Assembly: GCF_023740735.1 (NCBI RefSeq)
Contig: NZ_JAMRXH010000001.1
Location: 124,001-188,000, forward strand
Source: Nocardia sp. CDC159
GTDB lineage: Bacteria; Actinomycetota; Actinomycetes; Mycobacteriales; Mycobacteriaceae
Direction: 5' to 3'
Length of the DNA stretch: 64,000 nucleotides
Shown here: in pieces, positions 9,189-19,489 of the stretch
Position numbering within the stretch: the first letter of the stretch is position 1
Layout of the letters: each line of letters begins with the position of its first letter
Translations under genes and position numbers: made by a program
The notes under the pieces: model-generated
Told to the model about the DNA's origin: nothing
Databases searched by the model: none
What the model saw: the letters and a program-made list of their open reading frames with translations, nothing else

Positions 9189-9902
9189 ATGACCGACCAG
9201 ATCACCACCCCGCGCGAGCACGCCCACCCGTTCGTGCCGTATCGTCCGCCGCGGCTGGATCCGGCCGCGGGCCTGCGGCGGGGCCGGGAGTTGTTGCAGC
9301 AGCTGGATTCTCGCCGCAGTGTGCGGTTCTTCGCCGCCGATCCGGTGCCCGCCGAGATGATCGAGCTGGCGGTGGCGGCGGCCAATACCGCCCCGTCGGG
9401 GGCGCATCATCAGCCGTGGAAGTTCGTCGCGGTCGCCGACCCGGGGATCAAGCGCCGCATCCGCGAGGCCGCCGAGCACGAGGAGCGCATCAACTACGAG
9501 GGCGGGCGGCTGCCCGAGGCGTGGCGGGAGGCGCTGGCGCCGCTGGAGACCACCTCCGACAAGGGCTATCTCGAGGTGGTGCCGTGGCTGGTGGTGGTGT
9601 TCGCCGAGAAGAGTACCCCGCGCCCCGACGGGTCACTGCGCAAGAACTACTACGTCAACGAGAGCGTCGGCATCGCGTGCGGACTGTTCATCACCGCCCT
9701 GCACGCGATGGGTCTGGCGACCCTGACCCACACGCCCAATCCGATGGGGTTTCTCACCGAGATCCTGGAACGGCCCGCGACCGAGCGGCCCTACATCCTG
9801 TTCCCGGTCGGCTATCCCGCCCCCGACTGCGAGGTCCCGGATCTGCGGCGGAAACCGCTGGCCGAGGCACTGGAGTACTTCCCCGCCGATCGACGCGACT
9901 AG
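9189..9902 (+). CDS. Nitroreductase-family flavoprotein, iodotyrosine-deiodinase-like
   Basis: A 237-residue FMN-dependent oxidoreductase. RRSVRFF near residue 46 and AANTAPSGAHHQPWKF are the phosphate- and flavin-binding signatures. THTPNPMGFLTEILERP and the FPVGYPAP end match the iodotyrosine-deiodinase branch of the nitroreductase fold. The bacterial substrate is not known; reductive dehalogenation of an aromatic is possible. The start at 9189 follows a TACCCT box. Its stop overlaps by four bases the stop of the convergent response regulator. Confidence 0.85.
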   Translation: MTDQITTPREHAHPFVPYRPPRLDPAAGLRRGRELLQQLDSRRSVRFFAADPVPAEMIELAVAAANTAPSGAHHQPWKFVAVADPGIKRRIREAAEHEERINYEGGRLPEAWREALAPLETTSDKGYLEVVPWLVVVFAEKSTPRPDGSLRKNYYVNESVGIACGLFITALHAMGLATLTHTPNPMGFLTEILERPATERPYILFPVGYPAPDCEVPDLRRKPLAEALEYFPADRRD

Positions 9903-10552
9903 CCGCGCGGCAGGCCGTACTGGTGGGCGTAGACCACGGCGTGAATGCGGTCGCGCACACCGAGTTTGGCGAGAATGCGGGAGACGTGGGTCTTGATCGT
10001 CTCCTCGCCCACCCCGAGGGCGGCGGCGATCTCGCCGTTGCTGGCCGCCTCGGCGAGCAGCAGCAGCACCTGGTGCTCGCGGGCGGTGAGGGTGGCCAGT
10101 TCCGGCGGCGGCGGGGCGGGGGCGAGGGTGCCCGCCAGGCGGGCGGCCAGGCGGCGGGTCATCGACGGATCGATGATCGCGTCACCGCGCACGGCCACCC
10201 GGATGGCGGCGACCAGTTCCTCCGGCGGCAGGGTCTTCAACAGGAATCCGCTCGCCCCGGCGGCGAGGGCGCGGGCCAGGCTGGCCTCGCTGTCGTAGGT
10301 GGTGAGCACCAGCACCCGGGTGCCGCCCGCGGCGACGATGGCCTCGGTGGCCGCCAGCCCATCCAGTTTCGGCATACGCACGTCGAGGATCGCGACATCC
10401 GGTCGCAGCCGGGCGGTTTCGCTGATGGCGCTGCGCCCGTCGCCGACGTCGGCGACGCACTGCAGATCCGGATGCGCGGTGACGACCGCGCGCAGCCCGG
10501 AGCGGAACATGGCGTGGTCGTCGGCGATGAGCACGCGGATGGGGGCGGTCAT
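9899..10552 (-). CDS. NarL/LuxR-family response regulator
   Basis: A 217-residue regulator. The receiver domain has acidic residues Asp11 and Asp12, the phospho-acceptor Asp57 in LDVRMP, a switch Thr in VLTTYDS and Lys in FLLKTLPPEE. The C-terminal LuxR-type helix-turn-helix (about 150-210) reads LTAREHQVLLLLAEA, then IAAALGVGEETIKTHVSRIL. Its ATG overlaps the kinase stop by four bases (ATGA), so kinase and regulator are translationally coupled. Confidence 0.92.
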   Translation of the reverse strand: MTAPIRVLIADDHAMFRSGLRAVVTAHPDLQCVADVGDGRSAISETARLRPDVAILDVRMPKLDGLAATEAIVAAGGTRVLVLTTYDSEASLARALAAGASGFLLKTLPPEELVAAIRVAVRGDAIIDPSMTRRLAARLAGTLAPAPPPPELATLTAREHQVLLLLAEAASNGEIAAALGVGEETIKTHVSRILAKLGVRDRIHAVVYAHQYGLPRG

Positions 10553-11793
10553 GAGGCTCCGATCGGCAGCGTGACGGTGATGTGCCAGCGGTCCGCCGCG
10601 GCGCCGTGTTCGACGGCGCCGCCGAACAGTTCGGCGCGGCGGCGGATGCCGTCCAGTCCGCGACGTACGCCGGTACCTGGATCCGGCTGGGCGGCAAGGG
10701 GATTGGTCTGATCGATGCGCAGCCGACGGCCGTCGCGGCGCACCCGCAGGGCCGCGGTGCCGTCGCCGTGGCGCAGGGCGTTGGTGAGCAGCTCCTGAAC
10801 GATGCGAAAGACGATGACGTCCAGCGATTCCGGCAGCGGCGGCGCGTCGGGGGCGGCGTCGAGTTCGACGGTGATGTCCAGGCCCGCGGCGCGCACGGTG
10901 TCGACGAGTTCCTCGATATCGGCCAGGCCGGGCTGGCGGCGACCGGCGTCGTCGCGGCCGTGCAGCAGATCGAGCTGGCGGCGCAGATCGTTCATGGCCG
11001 CGCGGCTGGACGCCTCGACGGCGGTGAGGGATTCGGCGGCTCGGGTGTCGCCGGACGGCAGGGCCAGCCGGGCCGCCCCGGCGTGGATGCCGATGGCGGC
11101 GACGTGGTGGGAGATGACGTCGTGCAGGTCGCGGGCGATGGCCTCGCGCTCGTCGGTGAGGGCGCGGTCGAGGGCGGCGCGGTGTTCCTGCTGGCGAAGT
11201 CGTTCGCGCTGTTCGAGTTCGGCGATGTAGGCCCCGCGGGCGGCGGTGTAGCGGCCGACCAGCCACGGCACCAGTCCGGCCGAGACGGCCTGGGTGGCCA
11301 GCAGCCGCCAGTCGTGGGCGGCCGGGCTGCCGGAGAGCAGGCTCGCGGTGGAGGCGCCCAATCCCAGCAGCGGCACGGTCACCAGCGAGGCCCGCGGTGA
11401 CAGCCACGCCCCGGCGCGATACCCCGCGACGAGGAAACCGACGTCGGCGACGCGCAGCGGCAGGCCGTGACGGTGCAGCAGCCAGCACTGGACGAGCCGG
11501 ACCGCCACCTGGGCGGCGGCCACGACGGCGGCGGTGCTGGGCGGGGCGGCCAGGGCCAGATCGGCGGCGACGATGGCGACGCTGAGCAGAACCGCGAGCG
11601 CGGGCGCGTCGGCGTAGATGCCGCTCATGGTGAAGACGAGGATGTCCACCACGGCGGCGGCGACGGCCACCAGGACCGATTGGCGAGCCAGCGAACGGCG
11701 CACGGTGCCGGGCTCGCCGCCGACGGCCGCGAAGCCGCGCAGCGACGCCCGCGCGCGCCGTCGCGCCCACACCCCGAGCCGATTTTCTCGCAC
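10549..11793 (-). CDS. NarX/DesK-type sensor histidine kinase
   Basis: A 414-residue membrane kinase. Residues about 38-180 contain five or six hydrophobic spans with no large outer sensor loop, so it may sense a membrane property. A short coiled linker leads to a HisKA_3 domain with phospho-acceptor His224 in ARDLHDVISHH. The ATPase domain follows, with the N-box in QELLTNALRHG and the G-box in RRGLDGIRRRAELFGG. GTG 11793 gives a basic cytoplasmic N-terminus. It is the partner of the regulator at 9899-10552. The genes it controls are not evident. Confidence 0.88.
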   Translation of the reverse strand: MRENRLGVWARRRARASLRGFAAVGGEPGTVRRSLARQSVLVAVAAAVVDILVFTMSGIYADAPALAVLLSVAIVAADLALAAPPSTAAVVAAAQVAVRLVQCWLLHRHGLPLRVADVGFLVAGYRAGAWLSPRASLVTVPLLGLGASTASLLSGSPAAHDWRLLATQAVSAGLVPWLVGRYTAARGAYIAELEQRERLRQQEHRAALDRALTDEREAIARDLHDVISHHVAAIGIHAGAARLALPSGDTRAAESLTAVEASSRAAMNDLRRQLDLLHGRDDAGRRQPGLADIEELVDTVRAAGLDITVELDAAPDAPPLPESLDVIVFRIVQELLTNALRHGDGTAALRVRRDGRRLRIDQTNPLAAQPDPGTGVRRGLDGIRRRAELFGGAVEHGAAADRWHITVTLPIGAS

Positions 11794-11934
11794 GAACCGC
11801 GACGATACCGGCCCGCCGCGACGGTGCCGTCCCCCGCGCGAGGGACGCCCGCTCCCTCCGCGGCGCGATGTTTTGCCAGGTCAATGGCGGTAGCGTCGGC
11901 GCCGGGAGCCGAAACCGGATGAAGGAGTTCGAGG

Positions 11935-12801
11935 ATGACCGATCTGGGCCTGTTGGCGGTGCCCGCCTTCGCGCTGCTGATGTTCGTCGAGTGGCTCGAC
12001 GCGCGCCGCAACCGCGACGGGCCGAGCGGATTCTCCGCCCGTGACACCACCACCAACTGGATCACCTACGGGCTGGATCTGGTGAGCAAACCGCTGCTGC
12101 AGTACGCGCTGCCGTTCTCCACGATCGTGGCGGCGTCGTCGCTGACGCCGCTGCGGTTGCCCGCCGATCGGTGGTGGGTGTGGGTGGCGGGGCTGGTGGT
12201 CACCGATTTCTGCTACTACTGGGCGCATCGGGCCGATCACCGGATCCGGCTGCTGTGGACCGCGCACAGCGTGCATCACTCGTCGACGTATTTCAATCTG
12301 TCCACCGCGATCCGGTTGCCGTGGCTCAATCCGGTGGCCTCGATTCCGCGCAGTCTGGCGTGGGTGCCCGCGGCGCTGCTGGGCTTTCCGGTGTGGATGA
12401 TCTTCCTGCTGATCACCCTCGGGCTGCTGTATCAGTTCCCGATCCACACCCAGCGGGTGAAAACCCTGTGGGCGCCCCTCGAATTCGTCTTCAACACCCC
12501 GGCCCACCACCGGGTGCACCACGGGTCGAACACGCCCTACATCGATAGGAACTACGGCGGGGTGTTCATCGTCTGGGATCGGCTGTTCGGCACCTTCGCC
12601 GCCGAGAGCGAGCCGATCCGCTACGGGCTGACCAAGAACATCGGCACCGACCATCCGGTGAAGGTGAACTATCACGAATTCGCCGCGCTGGTCGGCGATG
12701 TGCGCCGCGCCCGCAGCTGGCGCGGGCGACTGGGCTACGTCTTCGGCCCGCCCGGCTGGAGCGAGCCCGCCCGGCCGAAACCCGAGCGGGTTGCCGCCTG
12801 A
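11935..12801 (+). CDS. Sterol desaturase / fatty-acid hydroxylase family protein
   Basis: A 288-residue membrane di-iron enzyme. The three histidine clusters of the family are present: HRADH near 99, HSVHHSS near 113 and HHRVHHG near 188, among four hydrophobic spans. Such enzymes hydroxylate or desaturate a lipid chain using O2. The exact substrate is unknown. AAGGAG stands eight bases before the ATG. It ends at a strong hairpin shared with the convergent gene. Confidence 0.87.
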   Translation: MTDLGLLAVPAFALLMFVEWLDARRNRDGPSGFSARDTTTNWITYGLDLVSKPLLQYALPFSTIVAASSLTPLRLPADRWWVWVAGLVVTDFCYYWAHRADHRIRLLWTAHSVHHSSTYFNLSTAIRLPWLNPVASIPRSLAWVPAALLGFPVWMIFLLITLGLLYQFPIHTQRVKTLWAPLEFVFNTPAHHRVHHGSNTPYIDRNYGGVFIVWDRLFGTFAAESEPIRYGLTKNIGTDHPVKVNYHEFAALVGDVRRARSWRGRLGYVFGPPGWSEPARPKPERVAA

Positions 12802-12809
12802 GCCGGATT

Positions 12810-12844
12810 CCGCCGCCGCCGAATATCGAAATCGGCGGCGGCGG
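12810..12844. terminator. Bidirectional terminator hairpin
   Basis: A perfect 13-bp stem of CCG repeats (12810-12822 with 12832-12844) closes a nine-base A/T-rich loop between two convergent genes. Confidence 0.8.
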
Positions 12845-12852
12845 TGGCGTTT

Positions 12853-13716
12853 TCAGGCGCGCAGCCCCTCGAAGACGCGGGCGAACGATTCCGCGCCATG
12901 GCCGTCGGCGACCTGTTCGTCGATGAGGTGTTTCACCGGTGCCAGCACCGTCGGGCGCACCCCGGCCGCCCGGGTGGCGCGCACGATGGCGTCGAGGGCG
13001 GCCTTGTTGAAATGCAGCGACTGCGTTTCGGCGGTGTAGTCGCCGCTGTCGAAGTACGCCGCATGCCCGCCCAGCCCCGCGGCCATCGCCTGCACCCACG
13101 GAATCGCGCGTTCGGCGAAGGCCTGGGCGCTCACCCCCGCCGTGGCCACCATGGCCGCGCCGTGGGCAAAGCCCGCGAACATGAGATACATCGCCGACAG
13201 CAGCGCGAAATCGTAGAGCGAGGCCAGTCCGGCGTCGGGACCGAAATACTCGGCCGCGCCGAAGGTTTCGAACAGTTCGCGGTGTTCGTCGAACACCGCC
13301 CGCGACCCGGAGTACAGGATCGAGGACCCGGGCTGCCCGATCATCGAGGGCACGGCCATGATGCCGCCGTCGAGGTAGTCGATACCGTGCGCGGCGGCCC
13401 AGGCGGCCAGTTCGCGGGCCTCGTCGGGGGCGGTGCTGGTCAGGTTGACCAGCTGGCGGCCGGCGAGCTTGTCGGCGACCGGGTCGAGGGTCGCGTGCAC
13501 CGAGGCGTGGTCGAGCAGGACCGCGATGATCGGGCCGCTGCCCGCGATCGCGTCGGCCACGGTGGCCGCGGCGGTGGCCCCGGCGGCGCGCAGGTCCTCA
13601 TCGCGGCCGGGGGTGCGGTTCCAGACCGTGGTCGGATGACCGCCCTGCAGTAGAGCCGCGGCCAGGGCCCGGCCCATCGCGCCGAGTCCGAGCAGGGTTA
13701 CGGGGGTGGATGGCAT
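12853..13716 (-). CDS. Imine-reductase-like NADPH-dependent oxidoreductase
   Basis: A 287-residue protein of the 6-phosphogluconate/beta-hydroxyacid dehydrogenase superfamily. The Rossmann motif GLGAMGRALAAALLQGG with VWNRTPGR favours NADP. The dimer-forming helix SLYDFALLSAMYLMFAGF carries Asp where hydroxyacid dehydrogenases have Lys, which is the hallmark of the imine-reductase group. It would reduce cyclic imines or related C=N bonds; the natural substrate is unknown. AAGGAG lies ten bases before ATG 13716. It is divergent from an HxlR regulator, its likely controller. Confidence 0.85.
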   Translation of the reverse strand: MPSTPVTLLGLGAMGRALAAALLQGGHPTTVWNRTPGRDEDLRAAGATAAATVADAIAGSGPIIAVLLDHASVHATLDPVADKLAGRQLVNLTSTAPDEARELAAWAAAHGIDYLDGGIMAVPSMIGQPGSSILYSGSRAVFDEHRELFETFGAAEYFGPDAGLASLYDFALLSAMYLMFAGFAHGAAMVATAGVSAQAFAERAIPWVQAMAAGLGGHAAYFDSGDYTAETQSLHFNKAALDAIVRATRAAGVRPTVLAPVKHLIDEQVADGHGAESFARVFEGLRA

Positions 13717-13801
13717 TGCGGGACAACTCCTTACGAGCGTGTGAGCGGACTTATCGAACTGCGGCGCCGCCACTATGCTCACCCTTGTTGGCCCATCGGC
13801 C

Positions 13802-13828
13802 AAGTACTGACTAATTTGTGCGGTACTT
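13802..13828. promoter_or_regulatory. Putative HxlR operator
   Basis: The inverted repeat AAGTAC-N15-GTACTT lies between the divergent imine-reductase and HxlR genes. HxlR-family sites often contain such GTAC arms. Confidence 0.45.
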
Positions 13829-13864
13829 ACCGATTCGTATGTATCCAGGTGGGAAACCCGAGGC

Positions 13865-14218
13865 ATGAGCGAGAAGAGATCCGGACCATATTTCTGCGGT
13901 ATCGACGCGGCGATGGATGTGGTCGGCGGCAAATGGAAGTCGCTGATCCTGTGGGAGCTCGACACCGGCGGGGTGCGCCGCTTCGGTGAGCTGCGCCGGG
14001 CGCTGCCGGGGGTGTCGGAGAAGATGCTGATCCAGCAGCTGCGCGAACTCGAGGAGGACGACATCGTGCACCGCGAGGTGTATCGGGAGGTGCCCCCGCG
14101 GGTGGAGTACTCGTTGACCGAGACCGGCCGTGCGCTCAATGCGGCCCTCGAGCCGCTGGGCCGCTGGGGTCAGGAGCGCATCGCCCGCATCGGCGCGGCC
14201 CGGGTGCACGCGGTCTGA
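13865..14218 (+). CDS. HxlR-family transcriptional regulator
   Basis: A 117-residue winged-helix protein with the family signature: a Cys near the N-terminus (Cys11 in YFCGIDAAMDVVGGKWK), then ILWELDTGGVRRFGELRRALPGVS, a recognition helix in KMLIQQLRELEEDDIV and the wing PPRVEYSLTETG. The Cys could sense electrophiles or oxidants, as in some homologues. It is transcribed away from the imine reductase and probably controls it. Confidence 0.9.
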   Translation: MSEKRSGPYFCGIDAAMDVVGGKWKSLILWELDTGGVRRFGELRRALPGVSEKMLIQQLRELEEDDIVHREVYREVPPRVEYSLTETGRALNAALEPLGRWGQERIARIGAARVHAV

Positions 14219-14278
14219 TTGCGCGCACGCCGCGGCCAACGGATTCCGCGCCTGCGCCCGGGTGGTAGGAAGGAAGGC

Positions 14279-15634
14279 GTGTCTGCACCCGGTGACAAGA
14301 TCGAGAAGTCGTCGCGCGCCGTGTCGGAGGTGGTGGAGCTGGTCAGCACGCTGATCCGCTTCGACACCTCCAATACCGGCGAGCTGGAAACCACCAAGGG
14401 CGAACGCGAATGCGCGCAGTGGGTGGCCGATCAGCTGCATCAGGCCGGTTACACCACCGAGTACGTCGAATCGGGTGCGCCCGGGCGCGGCAATGTGTTC
14501 GCCCGGCTGCCCGGCGCGGACCCCTCGCGCGGCGCGCTGCTCATCCACGGACATCTGGACGTGGTGCCCGCCGAGGCCTCGGACTGGAGCGTGCACCCGT
14601 TCTCCGGGGCGGTGCGCGACGGCTACGTGTGGGGCCGCGGCGCGATCGATATGAAGGATATGGTCGGGATGATGCTGGCGGTGGCGCGCCAGTTCAAGAT
14701 CGAGGGCACGGTGCCGCCGCGCGATCTGGTGTTCGCGTTCCTGGCCGACGAGGAGAACGGCGGCCGCTGGGGATCGCACTGGCTGGTGGACAACCGCCCG
14801 GACCTGTTCGCGGGCATCACCGAGGCGGTCGGTGAGGTCGGCGGGTTCTCGCTGACCGTGCCGCGCCGCGACGGCACCGAGCGGCGGCTGTATCTGGTGG
14901 AGACCGCGGAGAAGGGGCTGGCCTGGATGCGCCTGCGCGCCAAGGCCCGCGCCGGACACGGCTCGTTCGTGCACGAGGACAACGCGGTCACCATTCTGGC
15001 CGACGCGGTGGCGCGACTGGGCAAACACACCTTCCCGCTGGTGATTTCGGATTCGGTGGCGGAATTCTTGGCCGCGGTCGGCGAGGAGACCGGCATCGAC
15101 TTCGATCCGCACGGCCCCGATATCGAGGGCCAGCTCGCCAAGCTGGGCACCATCTCCCGCATCATCGGCGCCACCCTGCGCGACACCGCCAATCCGACCA
15201 TGCTGCGGGCGGGCTACAAGGCCAATGTGATTCCGCAGACCGCCGAGGCGGTGGTGGACTGCCGCGTGCTGCCCGGTCGCCAGGCCGCGTTCGAGCGGGA
15301 GGTGGACGAGCTGATCGGCCCGGATGTGGAGCGGGAGTGGATCACGCACCTGGACTCCTACGAGACCACTTTCGACGGGCATCTGGTCGATGCGATGAAC
15401 GCCGCGATCCTGGCCCACGATCCCGCCGGGCGCACCGTGCCCTACATGCTCTCCGGCGGAACCGACGCGAAGGCGTTCGCCAAGTTGGGGATTCGCTGCT
15501 TCGGGTTCGCGCCGCTGCGGCTGCCCCCGGAACTGGACTTCTCGGCGCTGTTCCACGGGGTGGACGAACGGGTTCCGGTCGACGCGCTGGAATTCGGCAC
15601 CCGGGTCCTGGAACATTTCCTCTTGCACAGCTGA
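14279..15634 (+). CDS. M20-family metallopeptidase / deacylase
   Basis: A 451-residue two-metal hydrolase. The metal-binding motif IHGHLDVVPA is followed by GRGAIDMKDM with the bridging Asp. The catalytic and ligand glutamates are in FLADEENGG, and a late His is in LFHGVDERVP. A dimerisation lid lies between. It cleaves an amide bond in a small peptide or acyl-amino acid; the substrate is not defined. GTG 14279 follows AGGAAGG. The orthologous mycobacterial gene (Rv2141c type) is also beside a PEBP gene, as here. Confidence 0.88.
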   Translation: MSAPGDKIEKSSRAVSEVVELVSTLIRFDTSNTGELETTKGERECAQWVADQLHQAGYTTEYVESGAPGRGNVFARLPGADPSRGALLIHGHLDVVPAEASDWSVHPFSGAVRDGYVWGRGAIDMKDMVGMMLAVARQFKIEGTVPPRDLVFAFLADEENGGRWGSHWLVDNRPDLFAGITEAVGEVGGFSLTVPRRDGTERRLYLVETAEKGLAWMRLRAKARAGHGSFVHEDNAVTILADAVARLGKHTFPLVISDSVAEFLAAVGEETGIDFDPHGPDIEGQLAKLGTISRIIGATLRDTANPTMLRAGYKANVIPQTAEAVVDCRVLPGRQAAFEREVDELIGPDVEREWITHLDSYETTFDGHLVDAMNAAILAHDPAGRTVPYMLSGGTDAKAFAKLGIRCFGFAPLRLPPELDFSALFHGVDERVPVDALEFGTRVLEHFLLHS

Positions 15635-15658
15635 CGATTCGGAAAGGACGGCCCACCC

Positions 15659-16195
15659 GTGCCCGACTACTCCTACAACCCGTACGCGGCGCTGCCGCCG
15701 TTGCCGAGCTTCACCCTGACCTCCACCGATGTGCGCGACGGCGAGGCATTGGGCAACGATCAGGTCTCCGGTGTGTTCGGCGCCGGCGGCAAGGACGTCT
15801 CGCCGCAGCTGTCGTGGTCGGGATTCCCGGCCGAGACCAAGAGTTTCGCGGTGACGGTGTACGACCCGGACGCGCCGACCGCGTCGGGATTCTGGCACTG
15901 GGCCGTGGCCGACCTCCCGGCGAGCACGACGTCACTGGCCAGCGGAGCGGGCAGCGAGGGCGGTGCGCTGCCCGCGGGTGCGATCACGCTGCGCAACGAC
16001 GGCGGCTTCGCCGGATTCGTGGGGGCCGCGCCGCCGCCCGGACACGGCTACCACCGGTATTTCATCGCGGTGCACGCGGTGGATGTGGAGTCGCTGGGGA
16101 TCGGCGCGGACGCCAGCCCGGCATTCCTCGGCTTCAACCTGTTCTCCCATGCGATCGCGCGCGCGGTGATCGTGGGAACCTACGAGCAGAAGTAG
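15659..16195 (+). CDS. YbhB/YbcL-type PEBP (Raf-kinase-inhibitor-like) protein
   Basis: A 178-residue phosphatidylethanolamine-binding-protein homologue. The anion-binding pocket motifs [15 protein letters not shown] and [15 protein letters not shown] are intact. No signal peptide is visible, so it is cytosolic. Mycobacterial homologue TB18.6 (Rv2140c) binds small ligands; its physiological role is unsettled. It starts at GTG 15659, 24 bases after the M20 stop, suggesting one transcript. Confidence 0.88.
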   Translation: MPDYSYNPYAALPPLPSFTLTSTDVRDGEALGNDQVSGVFGAGGKDVSPQLSWSGFPAETKSFAVTVYDPDAPTASGFWHWAVADLPASTTSLASGAGSEGGALPAGAITLRNDGGFAGFVGAAPPPGHGYHRYFIAVHAVDVESLGIGADASPAFLGFNLFSHAIARAVIVGTYEQK

Positions 16196-16210
16196 TCCGC
16201 CGACGCGAGT

Positions 16211-16240
16211 GCGGCCCGGGCGCGAAAACGCCCGGGCCGC
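16211..16240. terminator. Bidirectional terminator hairpin
   Basis: A perfect 12-bp stem GCGGCCCGGGCG with loop CGAAAA sits between the convergent PEBP and FadD genes. Confidence 0.85.
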
Positions 16241-16252
16241 CGTCGTTTTCGG

Positions 16253-18082
16253 CTACTTCAGGCTGATCACGCCCTCCGGCAGCGGGTCGACGTACAGTTC
16301 GGCGATCTCGGTGGCGTATTTGGTGGCGATGGGGTTGCGCTTGAGTTTGAGGGTGGGGGTGATCTCGTCACCGCCGGGCTCCCACTGCCGGGTCAGGATG
16401 CGGAAGCGCTTGATCTGCTCGACGCGCGACAGTTTGGTGTTGCCCGCCTCGATGGCGGCGCGGACCTCGTCGATGATCTCCGGACGCGTGGCCAGGGTGG
16501 CGATATCGGCGTCGGGGGCGCCGAGTGCCTTGGCCCGCACGGCGGCGGTGTCCGGATCGAGCACCACCAGCGCGGCGATGTAGGGCCGGGCGTCACCGAT
16601 GGCGACGACCTGCCCGATCAGCGAGGAGGCGGCCTTGACGGCGTTCTCGATATTGGTGGGGGAGATGTTCTTGCCGGCCTCGTTGATGATCAGTTCCTTC
16701 TTGCGGTCCACGATCGTCACGTAGCCGTCGCCGTCGATGGTGGCGACGTCGCCGGTGTGCAGCCAGCCGTCGGCATCGAGGGCCTCGTCGGTCTTGTCGG
16801 GCATGTTGCGGTAGCCACGGGTCACGATGGGGCCGCGGATGAGCAGTTCGCCGTCGGAGTCCAGCCGGATCTCGCAGCCGTCGACGACGCGCCCGACCGA
16901 ACCGGGGCGGGGGCGGTCGAGTTCGGTGTAGGTGCCCACACCGGTGGTCTCCGACATGCCCCAGATCTCGCTGACGGTGAAGCCCAGTCCCAGCATGTAT
17001 TCCAGGGTTTCCGGCGGAATGGCGGCGGCGCCGGAGGAGGCCACGCGCAGCTGGTCCAGGCCCAGGGCGTGGCGCAGTTTGGACAGCACCAGCGCGTCGG
17101 CGAGCTTGTGCTGCAGGCCGAGCAGCGCGGGGCCGCCGCCGCTGCCGAGTTCGGCGCGCGCCTTGGCGACCCCGACGCCGATGGCCCAGTTCGCCAGCGT
17201 CTTCTTCACCGGACTGGCCTCGGTGGCGAGTTTGGCGTCGATTCCGGCCTTGATCTTCTGCCAGACCCGCGGCACGCCGAAGAATACGGTCGGGCGGGCG
17301 TCGGGCAGGGCGGCGGCGATCTCGCGCGGATCGGGCACGCAGGTGACGGTCATGCCGGTGCACAGGGCCAGGCAGTGCCCGGAGATGCGGTCGGCGACGT
17401 GCGCGGCGGGCAGATACGACACCGCGCGGTCGTCGGGGCCGACGGTCAGCGGGCCCTCGATCAGCGCCTTGATCTGGGCGATGACGTTGGCGTGGGTGAT
17501 CTCCACGCCCTTGGACGGGCCGGTGGTGCCGGAGGTGTAGATGATGGTGGCCAGATCCCGCGGGGTCACGGCCTGCCAGGCGGCGTCGAAGTCGAAGTCC
17601 GCCTTGGGATTGGACTCGAGCTGGTCGAGGGTGATGGTGTCGGCGGCGGGGCCGTCGACGACGATGATGTGGTCGACGGCGACGCCGGAGCCCTTGACCG
17701 CGTCGAGGAACGCGCGCTCGGTGACGACGATCCGATTGCCCGCGTTGGTGAACACGTGCGCGATCTGCTCGGGGGAGCTGGTGTTGTAGACCGAGAACGG
17801 GGTGGCGCCCAGGTGCAGGGCCGCGGTGTCGACGAGGTTGAACTCGGGCCGGTTGGTCAGCATGATGCCGATCGTGTCGCCGTGTGCGACACCGAGTTCG
17901 GCCAGTCCGGCGGCGAGGGCGCGGACTCTGCGGTCGAACTCGGCCCAGGTGATCTGCTGGGTGCCGCCGACGGTGCGCAGGGCGACCTGATGCGGGCGCA
18001 GCGTCACGGTTTGCTGGAACGCCTGCGGCACGGTGGAGACCATGGCGCCGGAGTGGTGTGTGTAACCGATGTCTGTCGTCAT
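16253..18082 (-). CDS. Long-chain fatty-acid-CoA ligase (FadD, FadD11-like)
   Basis: A 609-residue AMP-forming ligase that activates fatty acids to acyl-CoA. The P-loop-like motif YTSGTTGPSKGVE, the adenine motif GMSETTG, the HTGD motif with its hinge region, and the C-terminal catalytic Lys region (DRKKELIINEAGKNISP) are all present. Length and N-terminal TWAEFDRRVRALAAGL resemble mycobacterial FadD11. ATG 18082 follows AAGGGAT. The 263 bases between it and the palindrome at 18346 hold no gene. Confidence 0.9.
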   Translation of the reverse strand: MTTDIGYTHHSGAMVSTVPQAFQQTVTLRPHQVALRTVGGTQQITWAEFDRRVRALAAGLAELGVAHGDTIGIMLTNRPEFNLVDTAALHLGATPFSVYNTSSPEQIAHVFTNAGNRIVVTERAFLDAVKGSGVAVDHIIVVDGPAADTITLDQLESNPKADFDFDAAWQAVTPRDLATIIYTSGTTGPSKGVEITHANVIAQIKALIEGPLTVGPDDRAVSYLPAAHVADRISGHCLALCTGMTVTCVPDPREIAAALPDARPTVFFGVPRVWQKIKAGIDAKLATEASPVKKTLANWAIGVGVAKARAELGSGGGPALLGLQHKLADALVLSKLRHALGLDQLRVASSGAAAIPPETLEYMLGLGFTVSEIWGMSETTGVGTYTELDRPRPGSVGRVVDGCEIRLDSDGELLIRGPIVTRGYRNMPDKTDEALDADGWLHTGDVATIDGDGYVTIVDRKKELIINEAGKNISPTNIENAVKAASSLIGQVVAIGDARPYIAALVVLDPDTAAVRAKALGAPDADIATLATRPEIIDEVRAAIEAGNTKLSRVEQIKRFRILTRQWEPGGDEITPTLKLKRNPIATKYATEIAELYVDPLPEGVISLK

Positions 18083-18345
18083 ATCCCTTGTTCCCGGTTG
18101 TGCGATCCCGCATCCCGGCCCGCCGCTGGTGCACGTCACGAATCGGACGCCCGTGCGGAAGGTTGCCGGTCGTGTGATGCGGGTCACCCATCCTACCGAC
18201 GAAGCGCGCGAATGTGACGAGTCTTATTCGGCTCACGATCTGCGGGAAGGCGCGGGACAACGGGTGCGCCCGTGATTCGCGCGCGAAGGGATCGACGTCC
18301 AGGGGAAAACGTCGGGGCCGCAAGGATTCCGGCGGCTCGTGCGAA

Positions 18346-18387
18346 CCCGCATCGGGTGCACGATTCGAATCGTGCACCCGATGCGGG
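18346..18387. terminator. Perfect 42-bp palindrome after pyrD
   Basis: Arms of 21 bases pair without a single mismatch around the centre TTCGAA (18364-18369). It starts three bases beyond the pyrD stop, so a terminator is the simplest reading. With no spacer it would form a near loopless hairpin and could equally be a protein-binding site. Confidence 0.65.
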
Positions 18388-18389
18388 GA

Positions 18390-19481
<1,092 letters not shown>

Positions 19482-19489
19482 GCGGCCCC

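Noticed and set aside
9416..10711. A 431-codon plus-strand frame across the nitroreductase and response regulator
   Set aside because: Shadow frame; low-complexity composition and no domains.
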